Source: Streptomyces nitrosporeus (GTDB lineage Bacteria; Actinomycetota; Actinomycetes; Streptomycetales; Streptomycetaceae). From it: a stretch of 64,000 nt of DNA. The stretch spans positions 930,001-994,000 of the forward strand of contig NZ_CP023702.1 of the NCBI RefSeq assembly GCF_008704555.1, written 5' to 3'. Below the pieces are notes generated by a model that did no database searches, was not told the DNA's origin, and saw only the letters and a program-made list of their open reading frames with translations. The position numbers and the translations under genes were made by a program. Below are positions 45,379 to 54,227 of this stretch, in pieces. The number at the start of each line of letters is the position of its first letter. Within the stretch, counting starts at the first letter, position 1.

Positions 45379-47918
45379 TGACCGACGAAGAGAACGGCCG
45401 AGCCCCGCGCCGCGGACCGTCCCCCGGCCAGACACCCCGCGAATGGTTCGCCGGACTGCTGCGCGCCCACATCGAGGAGCACGGCGGGGGCTCGTACGAG
45501 GAGCTCGTGGAGGCCACCGAACAGGCACACCTGCGCGTGGCCAAGTCGACGCTCGGCGACGCCCTCTCCGGCAAGCGCACCCCACGCCCGGAGACCGTCC
45601 AGAACCTGGTGACCGCGCTGCACCACCGGCAGGGGCTGCCCGGCGAACCCGAACTGCGCGGCTGGGAGCGCGACTACGAACACCTCATGGACCTCCAGTC
45701 CGACCGGCGCACCGGCACCCGCTCGGCCGCCGACGCCCGCGCCGCCTCCGAGGGCCGCACCTGGCCGCGCCGGTTCGGCCCGCTGCCCGAACCCGCCCAC
45801 GCCTTCCTGGCCCGGCCCGGGCTGCGCGTGCCACCGGGCCCGGGACGGTTCCTGCTCACCGGAGCGGGCGGTGTCGGCAAGACGCAGACGGCCGCCGAGC
45901 ACGTCCGCGAACGCCTCACGGCCGGCGACCTGGACCTCGTCGTCTGGGTGACGGCCACCACCCGCGAGGACATCGTGGCCGGTCTCGCCGAAGCCGCCGC
46001 CGAACTCACCGGCAGCACCGGGCCGAGCGCCGAACTCACCGCAGCACGGCTCGAACGCTGGCTGGCCGGCACCCGCCGCACCTGGTGGGTGGTCCTTGAC
46101 GACCTCGCCCGGCCCCAGGACCTCGAAGGACTGTGGCCGCCGCACTCCGCCAACGGAGTCACGCTGGTGACGACGCGCCGGCAGGACGCGGCCCTCCAGG
46201 CCCGCGGCACCGTCATCGGCCTCGCTCTCTTCGACGCACACGAATCCCTGGCCTACCTCACCTCCCGCCTCGGCACTTACCACACACCCCCCGAAGCCCT
46301 CGCCGGCCTCGCCGATGACCTCGGCCACCTGCCCCTCGCACTCGCGCAGGCAGCAACCTTCCTCCTCGACAACGAGATGAGCCCGGCCGAATACCGCACC
46401 CGCCTCGCCCGCGAAGGCGCCCGCCTCGCGGACCTGGTGCCCGACGGCGCACTCCCCGACGGTTACCCACTGCCCCTCTCAGCCACCTGGGCCCTGTCGG
46501 TCCGGCGGGCCGACGAGCTGCGCCCCAGCGGCGTCGCCGGACCCGTCATGCACGTCCTCAGCCTCCTGGACGGCACCGGCGTCCCCGGCGAACTCCTTGC
46601 CACCCCCGCCCTGTCCGCGCTTGCCCCGCACCCCTGCGAGGCCGCGGCCCGCGACGAGGTCCACGACGCGGTGCACAACCTGCGGCGCCTGAGCCTCCTC
46701 TCCGTCGACACCACCACACCCCGTACGCCGCCGGGTCCCGGCGCCGGACCCGGCCCGGCCGGCACGCTCGCCGGCAAGGCGATACGCGTCCACACCCTGA
46801 CCCAGCACGCCACCCGCGACCTGCTGGACCCGTCCGAACGCCGTACCGCAGCGGGCTTCGCCGCCCAGGCCCTCGTCGAGGGCTGGCAGACCCCACACCT
46901 CCCCGCCCGCCTCGACCGGGCCCTGCGCGCCAACGCCTTCGCCCTCGCCGGCCACGCCCAGGACGAACTGCTCGTCCCCGCACCCCACCCCGTCCTCTAC
47001 CGCATGGGCCACAGCCTCGGCGACTCCGGCCAGGCGAGCGCGGCGCTGCGCCACTTCCGCCGCCTGCGCGAGGTCGTCGACGCCCGCTTCGCACCGGACG
47101 ACGAGATCAGCCTCGACACCCGGGGACACCTCGCGTGGTGGCAGGCGAAGGCGGGCGACCCCACCGGCGCGGCCCGCGCCTACGCCTCCCTCTACGCGGA
47201 CCAGGACCGTCTGTACCCGCCCGACCACCCCGGCCTGCTCCAGACCCGCCAGAGCGCCGCCGTCTGGCAGGGTGCGGCCGGCGACCCCCACGCGGCCGTC
47301 ATCGAACTGAAACACCTGTATGAACTACGCATCAGCCTTGGCCGGGCCGCCGACCGCGACACCGTCAGCAACCGCAACCACCTCGCCAACTTCCTCGCGG
47401 CCTCCGGAGACCACGCCGGAGCCCTGGCCCTGCACGAGGCCGCCTGGCGCGAGGACGAGGCACGCCTCGGCCCCGGCCATCCGGACGTCCTGCGCGCCCG
47501 CTCGGCCGCCATGCACCACCGAGGAGAACTCGGCGACGTGGCAAGCGCGCTCGCCGCCCTGCGGGACCTCCTCGAAGTCCAGCAGGCCGACGATCCCGAA
47601 GGCCCCGACACCTTCGCCACCCGCGCCCGCATCGCCGACTGGACCGGACGCGACGGCGACCCCACCCAGGCCGTCGCCCTGCTGGGGCCGCTCCTCGCCG
47701 ACCGCCTGCGCGTGATGGGCCCGGAGCACCCCCACACCCTGGGCACCCGCATGGACCTGGCCCGTTGGCGTACGGCCGCCGGCGAACCGGCCCGTGCCGC
47801 GACCGAGCTCACCGAGCTGCTGGCCGACGAGGAGGAACTCCTCGGCCTGGACCATCCCGCCCTCCCGGTCACCCGCGCCGCCCTCGCCGACGCCCTGGAG
47901 AAACTCCGCCACCACTGA
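45378..47918 (+). CDS. STAND-type NTPase with TPR repeats
   Basis: 846 residues. The N-terminal ~100 resemble an HTH-type region (STLGDALSGKRTPRPETVQNLV). An NB-ARC-like ATPase follows, with Walker A GAGGVGKTQTA near residue 168, Walker B-like VVLDDL and LVTTRR. From about residue 540 to the end are TPR repeats of ~42 residues (LGPGHPDVLRARS, MGPEHPHTLGTRMDL). Such proteins act as signal-gated switches in regulation or defence. There is no ribosome binding site; the start is probably leaderless. Confidence 0.8.
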   Translation: MTDEENGRAPRRGPSPGQTPREWFAGLLRAHIEEHGGGSYEELVEATEQAHLRVAKSTLGDALSGKRTPRPETVQNLVTALHHRQGLPGEPELRGWERDYEHLMDLQSDRRTGTRSAADARAASEGRTWPRRFGPLPEPAHAFLARPGLRVPPGPGRFLLTGAGGVGKTQTAAEHVRERLTAGDLDLVVWVTATTREDIVAGLAEAAAELTGSTGPSAELTAARLERWLAGTRRTWWVVLDDLARPQDLEGLWPPHSANGVTLVTTRRQDAALQARGTVIGLALFDAHESLAYLTSRLGTYHTPPEALAGLADDLGHLPLALAQAATFLLDNEMSPAEYRTRLAREGARLADLVPDGALPDGYPLPLSATWALSVRRADELRPSGVAGPVMHVLSLLDGTGVPGELLATPALSALAPHPCEAAARDEVHDAVHNLRRLSLLSVDTTTPRTPPGPGAGPGPAGTLAGKAIRVHTLTQHATRDLLDPSERRTAAGFAAQALVEGWQTPHLPARLDRALRANAFALAGHAQDELLVPAPHPVLYRMGHSLGDSGQASAALRHFRRLREVVDARFAPDDEISLDTRGHLAWWQAKAGDPTGAARAYASLYADQDRLYPPDHPGLLQTRQSAAVWQGAAGDPHAAVIELKHLYELRISLGRAADRDTVSNRNHLANFLAASGDHAGALALHEAAWREDEARLGPGHPDVLRARSAAMHHRGELGDVASALAALRDLLEVQQADDPEGPDTFATRARIADWTGRDGDPTQAVALLGPLLADRLRVMGPEHPHTLGTRMDLARWRTAAGEPARAATELTELLADEEELLGLDHPALPVTRAALADALEKLRHH

Positions 47919-48054
47919 CCGGCCGGAAGCCATGTCCGTACCGCCCGCCGGCGGCCGTCCGTGATGGACCGGCGGAACGGGCGATGCGGGTGGGCGCGTA
48001 TGGGTGACGCAGGCGGGTGCGCCCGGAATGGGCGGGGCGGGCGGTGCGGACCGT

Positions 48055-49056
48055 TCAGGCCGACAACGCCGGGATGACCGTTGATCCGTAGGCGTCGATC
48101 GTCGCCTCGCGGGCGTCGTGCATGTTGTAGACGGCGAACTGGTCGACGCCCAGGTCGCGCAGGATCCGCAGTTTCTCGATGTGCGCCTCGGCGGGGCCGA
48201 GCAGGCAGAACCGGTCGACGATCCCGTCGGGCACGAAGGCCGCGTCCGGGTTCCCGGTGCGCCCGTGGTGGCTGTAGTCGTAACCGGAGCGGCTCGCGAT
48301 GTACTCCGTGAGCGCCTCCGGCACCAGCCCCGAGTGCTCGCCGTACCGTGCGACGAGATCGGCGACGTGGTTGCCGACCATGCCGCCGAACCAGCGGCAC
48401 TGCTCACGGGCGTGGTCCAGGTCCTCGCCCACATAGGCGGGCGCGGCGACGCAGACGGTGACGGAATCCGGGTCGCGTCCGGCGTCGGCCGCAGCGCTGC
48501 GGACCGCCCTGACCATCCATTCGGTGAGGTACGGGTCGGCGAGCTGGAGGATGAAGCCGTCGGCCTTGCGTCCGGCCAGAGCAAGGGCCTTGGGCCCGTA
48601 CGCCGCCATCCAGACGGGCAGCCTGCCCTCCTTCACCCAGGGGATCCGGAGGCGCTGCCCGTCCACTGTGGCCTCGCGCCCCTCCGCCAGGTCGCGGATC
48701 GCTTCGATGGCGTCCCCGAGCCGGGCCAGGGTGTCGGGGTCGCGGCCGGCCACCCGCATCGCGGAGTCGCCGCGTCCGATGCCGCAGACGGTGCGATTGC
48801 CGTACATGTCGTTGAGGGTGGCGAAGGTGGAGGCGGTGACCTCCCAGGTGCGGGTGCCGGGATTGGTGACCATCGGCCCGACGGTCATCCGGTCGGTGTG
48901 TTCCAGGATGCGGCTGTAGATGACGAAGGGCTCCTGCCAGAGCACCGACGAGTCGAAGGTCCAGCCGTAGCGGAACCCGTTCCGCTCGGCGCGCCGCATG
49001 AGTCCGACGACTGCCGAGGCGGGCGGGTCGGTCTGGAGGACAAGGCCGAAATCCAT
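48055..49056 (-). CDS. LLM-class (F420-dependent) oxidoreductase
   Basis: 333 residues from the ATG with CAGGAG upstream. The luciferase-like TIM barrel is indicated by GFRYGWTFDSSVLWQEPFV, VGPMVTNPGTR, GIGRGDSAMRVAGR and PVWMAAYGPKALALAGRKADGFI. It resembles the TIGR03842-type F420 group that I recall next to dihydropyrimidinase genes in actinomycetes. Here the dihydropyrimidinase gene is 3.4 kb away beyond a pectate lyase gene. Substrate unknown, possibly a pyrimidine or hydantoin-like ring. Confidence 0.75.
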   Translation of the reverse strand: MDFGLVLQTDPPASAVVGLMRRAERNGFRYGWTFDSSVLWQEPFVIYSRILEHTDRMTVGPMVTNPGTRTWEVTASTFATLNDMYGNRTVCGIGRGDSAMRVAGRDPDTLARLGDAIEAIRDLAEGREATVDGQRLRIPWVKEGRLPVWMAAYGPKALALAGRKADGFILQLADPYLTEWMVRAVRSAAADAGRDPDSVTVCVAAPAYVGEDLDHAREQCRWFGGMVGNHVADLVARYGEHSGLVPEALTEYIASRSGYDYSHHGRTGNPDAAFVPDGIVDRFCLLGPAEAHIEKLRILRDLGVDQFAVYNMHDAREATIDAYGSTVIPALSA

Positions 49057-49602
49057 GACATGCACTCCTGGTCCGGGGTCTGGCGGGTGGCGCGCGGGTC
49101 GCGAATGACAGGAACCGCGGGGGTGGTGTGCCGCGTCGGCGGGCCGGTGCGCATACCGCCCCTCTCCCGGATTCCGGTCGTCAGGTGCCGAAAAGCACGC
49201 TGGTGGAGGCTCTGCGGGCACGTCCCCTGCGTGGTGCGGTGCGGGAGATCCTTCCACACCGAGCCGTGCCGGACCCGTACGACCGCGCCACGGCGGGCGA
49301 GTCGCGGGGGGACAATCCTGACCCCCCTGTCCCTTCTTGGGAAGAGGCCCTCCACCAGAGGTTCCGTGCGCGCCGTGACGTTGCGTGCCGCGCCGCGCCG
49401 CGAGGATCATGGCGCGGGCCTGCCGCCCGGGGAGCGGGCCGCCGCGTCCGTACGGCCGGTGGGCGGGACCGTGGGAACCGGCGACGGGAACACAGCAGGG
49501 CCCCGGTGGATTTCGCCACCGGGGCCCTGCTGTGCCCGTCGTCTCCCGCCCACCCGTGGCCGCGCCCCGGAGGGCCGGCGCCGGACGGGCGGGGACAGCT
49601 GG
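49057..49602. other. Intergenic region between LLM oxidoreductase and pectate lyase genes
   Basis: 546 bases, both flanking genes on the minus strand. No gene is supported. The only clear feature is the strong hairpin at 49491-49534. The LLM gene promoter should lie in 49057-49490. Confidence 0.45.
49491..49534 (-). terminator. Strong hairpin terminator of the pectate lyase gene
   Basis: A perfect 19-base-pair stem with a six-base ATTTCG loop lies 69 bases past the pectate lyase stop. This is the strongest hairpin I found in the window and a convincing factor-independent type terminator despite the lack of a U-run. Confidence 0.85.
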
Positions 49603-51171
49603 TTATCCGGCGTAGGTCTCGAACTCGGCGACCTTCGGGGTACCGGACGAGCTGGTGATCTCGAAGGTGACCTTCTTCAGCGAGGTCGCCGGGAAGGAGA
49701 TGACGCCCGCTCCGCTGCCGGAACTCAGGACGGCACCGGTGTCACCGTTCAGAACCCTCCAGGAGCCGATGGCGGAACCGGAGGCCTGGCGGATGTTGAT
49801 CTTGGAGATGGTGATGGCGGTGCCCCACTTGACCGAGACGGAACCGGTCGAGCCCGCCGGTGACCAGTAGGTGTTCAGGTCACCGTCGCGGACGTTGCCG
49901 TAGCTGGTACCGCTTGCCTTGCTGGAGCCGTCCGCTCCGGCGCCGATGCTGAGGTTGGTCCCGGCGGGCGGGTCCGTGGGGCCGGGCGTCGGGTCGGTCG
50001 GGTCCGGCGTCGGGTCCGTCGGGTCCGGGGTGGGGGTGGTCGGGCCCGGGGTGGGCGTGGTCGGCGTGCAGTTGCCGTCCGACACCTGGAGCCCCTTGTT
50101 GGCGCCGGCCGTACGGGCCACGACGTCCGGGACGCAGGAGGCGGAGTCGAGGCTGAACGCGTACGGGATGTTGACCGTGGTGTTGGACTTCGGGTTCGGT
50201 CCGGCCGGGTTGTACTCGTTTCCGGGCGCGGACCAGGTCACGTTGTCGAAGGTGTTGCCGCTGACCTGCCAGGACCCGGCCGCGTCGGTGTAGAAGGTTC
50301 CCAGGACGTCCTTGGAGTCCTTGAAGTAGTTGTTGTCCACCTTGGCGCGGGCTCCGGCACGGGAGTTGATCCCGGACTCGTTGAGTTTCACGTAGTAGTT
50401 GTTGTACATGTGGGCGATACCGCCACGCAGCAGGGGCGCCCGGGAGTCGATGTTCTCGTACAGGTTGTGATGGAAGGTCACGAACCCGTTGGAGAGTTCC
50501 GTCTCACTGGACCCGATGAGCCCGCCCCGGCCGGAGTTGCGCAGGGTGCTGTAGGACAGGGTGACGTACTGCGTGTTGTCCTTCATGTCGAAGAGGCCGT
50601 CGAACCCCTCCGACTCGCCGCCCGACGCCTCCAGGCTGACGTGGTCGACCCAGACGTTGCGGACGTCGCTCTCCATGCCGATGGCGTCGCCGCCGTTGGA
50701 TGTGGGCGAGCCGGACTTCTTGACGTTCTTGACGCTCACGTTCTGGATGATGATGTTGCTGGACTGCCGGATGTGGATGCCCAGCTGGTCGAAGACCGCA
50801 CCGCTGCCGACACCGACGATGGTGACGTTGCTGATCTGCTTGAGCTCGATCACACCCGCCGCGGTGTTGCAGCTGTCACCCGACACCTTGGCTGTGTTGC
50901 CGTGGTTGATGGTCCCCTCGACCTGGATGATGATCGGGGTGCTGCTGCTCGCCCGGTTGCAGAGGGCCTCGTGGATCGCGGTGCCCGTGGTGGCCTTCAC
51001 GGTCTGCCCGCCGGCGCCACCGGTGGTCCCGCCGTTCTGGGTGGCGAAACCGGTGACACCGCCGGTGGCCGCCGATGCCTCGTCGGGGATCGTCATGATC
51101 GCCCCGGTCGCGGCCGCCACGGCCATCGTGGCCACTGCCGCATAGAGTCGCCGTGCGACTGGTCGCTTCAT
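49603..51171 (-). CDS. Secreted pectate lyase (PL1) with C-terminal discoidin-like module
   Basis: 522 residues from the ATG after GAGGAAAA. A signal peptide ends at EASAA. The parallel beta-helix lyase has NVWVDHVSLE, DGLFDMKDNTQYVTLSYSTL and the FHHNLYENIDSRAPLLRGG segment with the catalytic Arg expected of PL1. A Pro/Thr-rich linker (TPTPGP, TPTPDP, DPTPDP units) leads to a ~125-residue F5/8-type (CBM32-like) domain, DGDLNTYWSP...EFETYAG. It cleaves polygalacturonate outside the cell. Possible control sites lie 290-375 bases upstream. Confidence 0.9.
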   Translation of the reverse strand: MKRPVARRLYAAVATMAVAAATGAIMTIPDEASAATGGVTGFATQNGGTTGGAGGQTVKATTGTAIHEALCNRASSSTPIIIQVEGTINHGNTAKVSGDSCNTAAGVIELKQISNVTIVGVGSGAVFDQLGIHIRQSSNIIIQNVSVKNVKKSGSPTSNGGDAIGMESDVRNVWVDHVSLEASGGESEGFDGLFDMKDNTQYVTLSYSTLRNSGRGGLIGSSETELSNGFVTFHHNLYENIDSRAPLLRGGIAHMYNNYYVKLNESGINSRAGARAKVDNNYFKDSKDVLGTFYTDAAGSWQVSGNTFDNVTWSAPGNEYNPAGPNPKSNTTVNIPYAFSLDSASCVPDVVARTAGANKGLQVSDGNCTPTTPTPGPTTPTPDPTDPTPDPTDPTPGPTDPPAGTNLSIGAGADGSSKASGTSYGNVRDGDLNTYWSPAGSTGSVSVKWGTAITISKINIRQASGSAIGSWRVLNGDTGAVLSSGSGAGVISFPATSLKKVTFEITSSSGTPKVAEFETYAG

Positions 51172-51460
51172 AGTCGTTTTCCTCAAGTCGTCTGCGAGTG
51201 CCGGATGTTGCTACTACGCGCCGTGGTCGCGACGGCGGCCCGCCCCGGCTGTCGCCGTCGCCGGGCAGGCATGACCGGATCGCTTCCGCCTCAGTGGTGC
51301 CGGACGGCGAAGACACCATTTGGCGACGGGACGACCAGTCATGACCCAAGGGCCGCCGCACCGTCGCGACTGCGACGGACGGCGTGACGCGTCGCCGCCA
51401 CGGCGTACGTTCCATGGCGGTCCCGCGTCCCGGAGGAAGCCGCCCACCGGATCGACACAA

Positions 51461-51496
51461 TTTGTCTGACTGAACGTCAATTTACGTACAGACAAA
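51461..51496. promoter_or_regulatory. 8-bp inverted repeat in AT-rich promoter region
   Basis: TTTGTCTG (51461-51468) and CAGACAAA (51489-51496) face each other across 20 bases, in the only AT-rich patch upstream of the pectate lyase gene. This looks like a regulator half-site pair or promoter-spanning operator. Confidence 0.55.
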
Positions 51497-51534
51497 GGTA
51501 GTTGTGGCCGACAGGGCGAGGACTCACGACCGGG

Positions 51535-51546
51535 GAAAGCGCTTTC
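51535..51546. promoter_or_regulatory. Perfect palindrome, LacI-type operator candidate
   Basis: GAAAGCGCTTTC is a perfect 12-base palindrome with the central GCGC seen in LacI-family operators of carbohydrate-use genes. It is 364 bases upstream of the pectate lyase start, so sugar-responsive repression is plausible but unproven. Confidence 0.5.
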
Positions 51547-52446
51547 TGTTCGCAGAGAATAGAGTCGCCGCCGCCGGAGAGACAAGGCTTCTGACGCTTG
51601 CGGAATGAGCGCTACCGTGAGAAGGGGGCCGAGGGGCTCCCGTATGCCTCCGGCGCCGTGTCACCCGCGGAAGGCCGCACCGGGCCGTCTTACGTGGGGA
51701 CGCCGCCCGGGGGCGGGGAGCATGAGGCGTTCAGGGGCGAGACCCGGGACGTCCGGGGGCAGCGTCCGGGGCCGCCCGGGGCGGGCACCCTGAAGCGGGG
51801 AGACGGCGCGGGCCCGGGTAAGGATCCCGGGAGCTGCCCCGCCCCGGGCGAGGCGCACGGCGTACAGATGCGCGGCGGGCAAGCGCGCGGGCAGTCGGGC
51901 AGGCGGGCAGGGCGTGTACGTACCGGCCGGCGTCCCGCACCGGACACCACCGCATCCGGACCGGCGGCCGCGCGGCCGCCCCTTGGGCTCCCGCCCTGGC
52001 CAAGGCACCGCACAACCGCGACTCCCCCGGGCGCGCCGGGCATCACGACAGCCCTCGGAACGGGCCCGTCGGACGGTGAGCCGACGAGGACCCGGGCGTC
52101 CTGCGTCCTACGGGCCCGGGAAGGAAAGGTCCGCGAGCTTCACGGCTGCCCGCGTGACCGGCATCGTCCGCCACGGCGCCTCGCGGCGTGAGACCGAGGG
52201 GGACGCAACCGCAGCCGGCCTCCGCAAGGGCCTGCCGGCAGGCGACGACCGCTGTCCGGGAAGCCCTTCACTTGACGTCCTGGCCGTATGAGGTGTCTTC
52301 TTCCCTGCGTGCGTCATCGTCTCCGGCTTCTCCCTCCGCTGCGGCGGACGGCATGCGGCAGGCGTACCCCTCCTGTTGGCCATCCGACTCGACGGCCCGC
52401 CACTGTCACTCTGCCACGTCCCGGGGCGGTGAAGACCCGTGGCCGC
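51547..52446. other. Long gap without convincing genes
   Basis: 900 bases between the pectate lyase control region and the 3' end of the dihydropyrimidinase gene. Open frames on both strands are Arg/Gly/Pro-rich and typical of random high-GC DNA. One minus-strand frame at 52108-52317 (69 residues) has GGAGGGAG upstream but weaker third-position GC than real neighbours; I do not call it. Confidence 0.4.
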
Positions 52447-53838
52447 TCAGCCCAGGTACTGGCAGGTGGTACGCGGGACGAAAGTGCCGTGCCCGGCACG
52501 GCCCACGTACTTCCCCCGGTCGATGACGACTTCACCCCGTGAGAGGACCGTCTCGACCTGCCCGGTGACGGTCTTCCCCTGGTACGCCGAGTAGTCGACG
52601 TTCATGTGGTGCGTCTCGGCCGACAGCGTCTGGACGGAGTGAGGATCGTAGATGACGACATCGGCGTCGGCGCCCGGGGCGATCGTTCCCTTCCGGGGAT
52701 AGAGACCGAACATACGGGCCGGGGTGGCGCAGGCGATCTCGATCCAGCGCCGACGGGAGATGTGACCGTCGACGACGGCCTGATGGAGGAGGTCCATGCG
52801 GTTCTCCACTCCGGGAAGACCGTTCGGGATCCTGGAGAAGTCACCGAGGCCCAGATCCTTCTGCCCGGTGAAGCAGAACGGGCAGTGGTCGGTGGAGACC
52901 ACCTGGAGATCGTTCGTCCGCAGGCCGCGCCAGAGGGCGGCCTGATGCTCCTTGGGGCGGAGCGGCGTGGAGCAGACGTACTTGGCGCCTTCGAATTCCG
53001 GCTCGGCCAGGTTGTCGGTGGACAGGAAGAGGTACTGCGGGCAGGTCTCGCCGAAAACAGGCAACCCCCTGTCGCGGGCTGCGGCGATCTCCGCGACCGC
53101 CTCTTCCGCCGAGACGTGCACGACGTAGAGCGGAGCTCCGGCGACCCTGGCGAGCTGGATCGCGCGGTGAGTGGCTTCGGCCTCCAGCAGGGCCTTGCGG
53201 ACCTCACCGTGGTGCCGGGGGTCGGTCTCGCCGCGCGCGAGGGCCTGTTCGACGAGTACGTCGATCGCGATGCCGTTCTCGGCATGCATCATGATCAGCC
53301 CGCCGACGTCAGCTGCTTTCTGCATGGCCCGCAGGATCTGCCCGTCGTCCGAGTAGAAGACCCCCGGGTACGCCATGAACAGTTTGAACGAGGTCACGCC
53401 ATGCTCGACGAGTCTTGGCATCTCCCTCAGCGTCGACTCGTTCACATCCGACATGATCATGTGGAACGCGTAGTCGATCGCGCATTTTCCGTCGGCCTTC
53501 GCGTGCCAGGAGTCCAGTCCGGCCTGGAGCGCCTCGCCTTTCGTCTGCACCGCGAAATCGACGATCGTGGTCGTCCCTCCCCACGCCGCTGCCCGCGTCC
53601 CCGTCTCGAACGTGTCCGACGCGAAGGTTCCGCCGAACGGCATCTCCATATGGGTGTGGGCGTCGACGCCTCCCGGAATCACGTACTTCTGCGACGCGTC
53701 GATCACCAGATCGGCGGTCCACTGCTGGCTTCCCGGTGCTGCCAGCGCGATCACCCGGCCGTGCTCGATCAGTACGTCCGCGTGCAACTCGTCGGATGCG
53801 GTGACGACCAGGCCGCCGGTGATCAAGGTGCGTGTCAT
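52447..53838 (-). CDS. hydA: Dihydropyrimidinase/hydantoinase
   Basis: 463 residues. Metal ligands HTH (His61, His63) and the carboxylated lysine in SFKLFMAYPG (Lys152), plus MMHAEN, YVVHVS and STDHCPF, identify a cyclic amidohydrolase of the dihydropyrimidinase type. It opens dihydrouracil, dihydrothymine or hydantoins to N-carbamoyl amino acids. The aminotransferase and beta-ureidopropionase genes upstream on the same strand complete a reductive pyrimidine degradation set; no dihydropyrimidine dehydrogenase was seen. Confidence 0.92.
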   Translation of the reverse strand: MTRTLITGGLVVTASDELHADVLIEHGRVIALAAPGSQQWTADLVIDASQKYVIPGGVDAHTHMEMPFGGTFASDTFETGTRAAAWGGTTTIVDFAVQTKGEALQAGLDSWHAKADGKCAIDYAFHMIMSDVNESTLREMPRLVEHGVTSFKLFMAYPGVFYSDDGQILRAMQKAADVGGLIMMHAENGIAIDVLVEQALARGETDPRHHGEVRKALLEAEATHRAIQLARVAGAPLYVVHVSAEEAVAEIAAARDRGLPVFGETCPQYLFLSTDNLAEPEFEGAKYVCSTPLRPKEHQAALWRGLRTNDLQVVSTDHCPFCFTGQKDLGLGDFSRIPNGLPGVENRMDLLHQAVVDGHISRRRWIEIACATPARMFGLYPRKGTIAPGADADVVIYDPHSVQTLSAETHHMNVDYSAYQGKTVTGQVETVLSRGEVVIDRGKYVGRAGHGTFVPRTTCQYLG

Positions 53839-53982
53839 AACTCGTCCCCATTTCGCTCGGATACGGATACACGTGCTCTGCTCACCAGGGGCCGGCCCGC
53901 GTCGTCGTCCGGCTGGGAGAACCACGGCGGCCCACCGCTCCCCCGTGGTGTGCTCGTACGGCCAGCCGCTACCAGCCCGTCT

Positions 53983-54123
53983 TCACCGCGCCGCACGCCC
54001 GCTTGCAGCGGCGTCGGTGGCCTGGCCCTCCATCTTCCGCATGGAGTTCGTCCAGTCCTTCTCGGCCACCTTCTCCAGGTCCCGTGTCCCGACCGGGACG
54101 TTCGGCGCGTACTTCTTGATCAT
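53983..54123 (-). CDS. Small basic ORF, possible gene remnant
   Basis: 46 residues (MIKKYAPNVPVGTRDLEKVAEKDWTNSM...) with unusually many Lys residues for this genome, between the aminotransferase and dihydropyrimidinase genes. The text reads like genuine protein rather than a shadow frame, yet there is no good ribosome binding site and I do not recognise a family. It could be a small protein of the operon or the tail of a lost gene. Confidence 0.35.
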   Translation of the reverse strand: MIKKYAPNVPVGTRDLEKVAEKDWTNSMRKMEGQATDAAASGRAAR

Positions 54124-54227
54124 CACGAGTCCGGACCTGGAGCCTGCCCCGGGGTTCCGGGCCCGGGTGCCGGAGTCCGCGGGGCGCCGGGGCCGGGCCG
54201 TGGTGGTCCGGTCCGGCCCCGGCGGGG

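Noticed and set aside
51598-52191. Plus-strand frame of 197 codons in the gap before dihydropyrimidinase
   Set aside because: Composition is Gly/Arg/Pro/Ala-rich with no family signature and no ribosome binding site.
52108-52317. Minus-strand frame of 69 codons with a GGAGGGAG upstream
   Set aside because: Third-position GC is lower than in surrounding genes and no homology was recognised; left uncalled though conservation could revive it.
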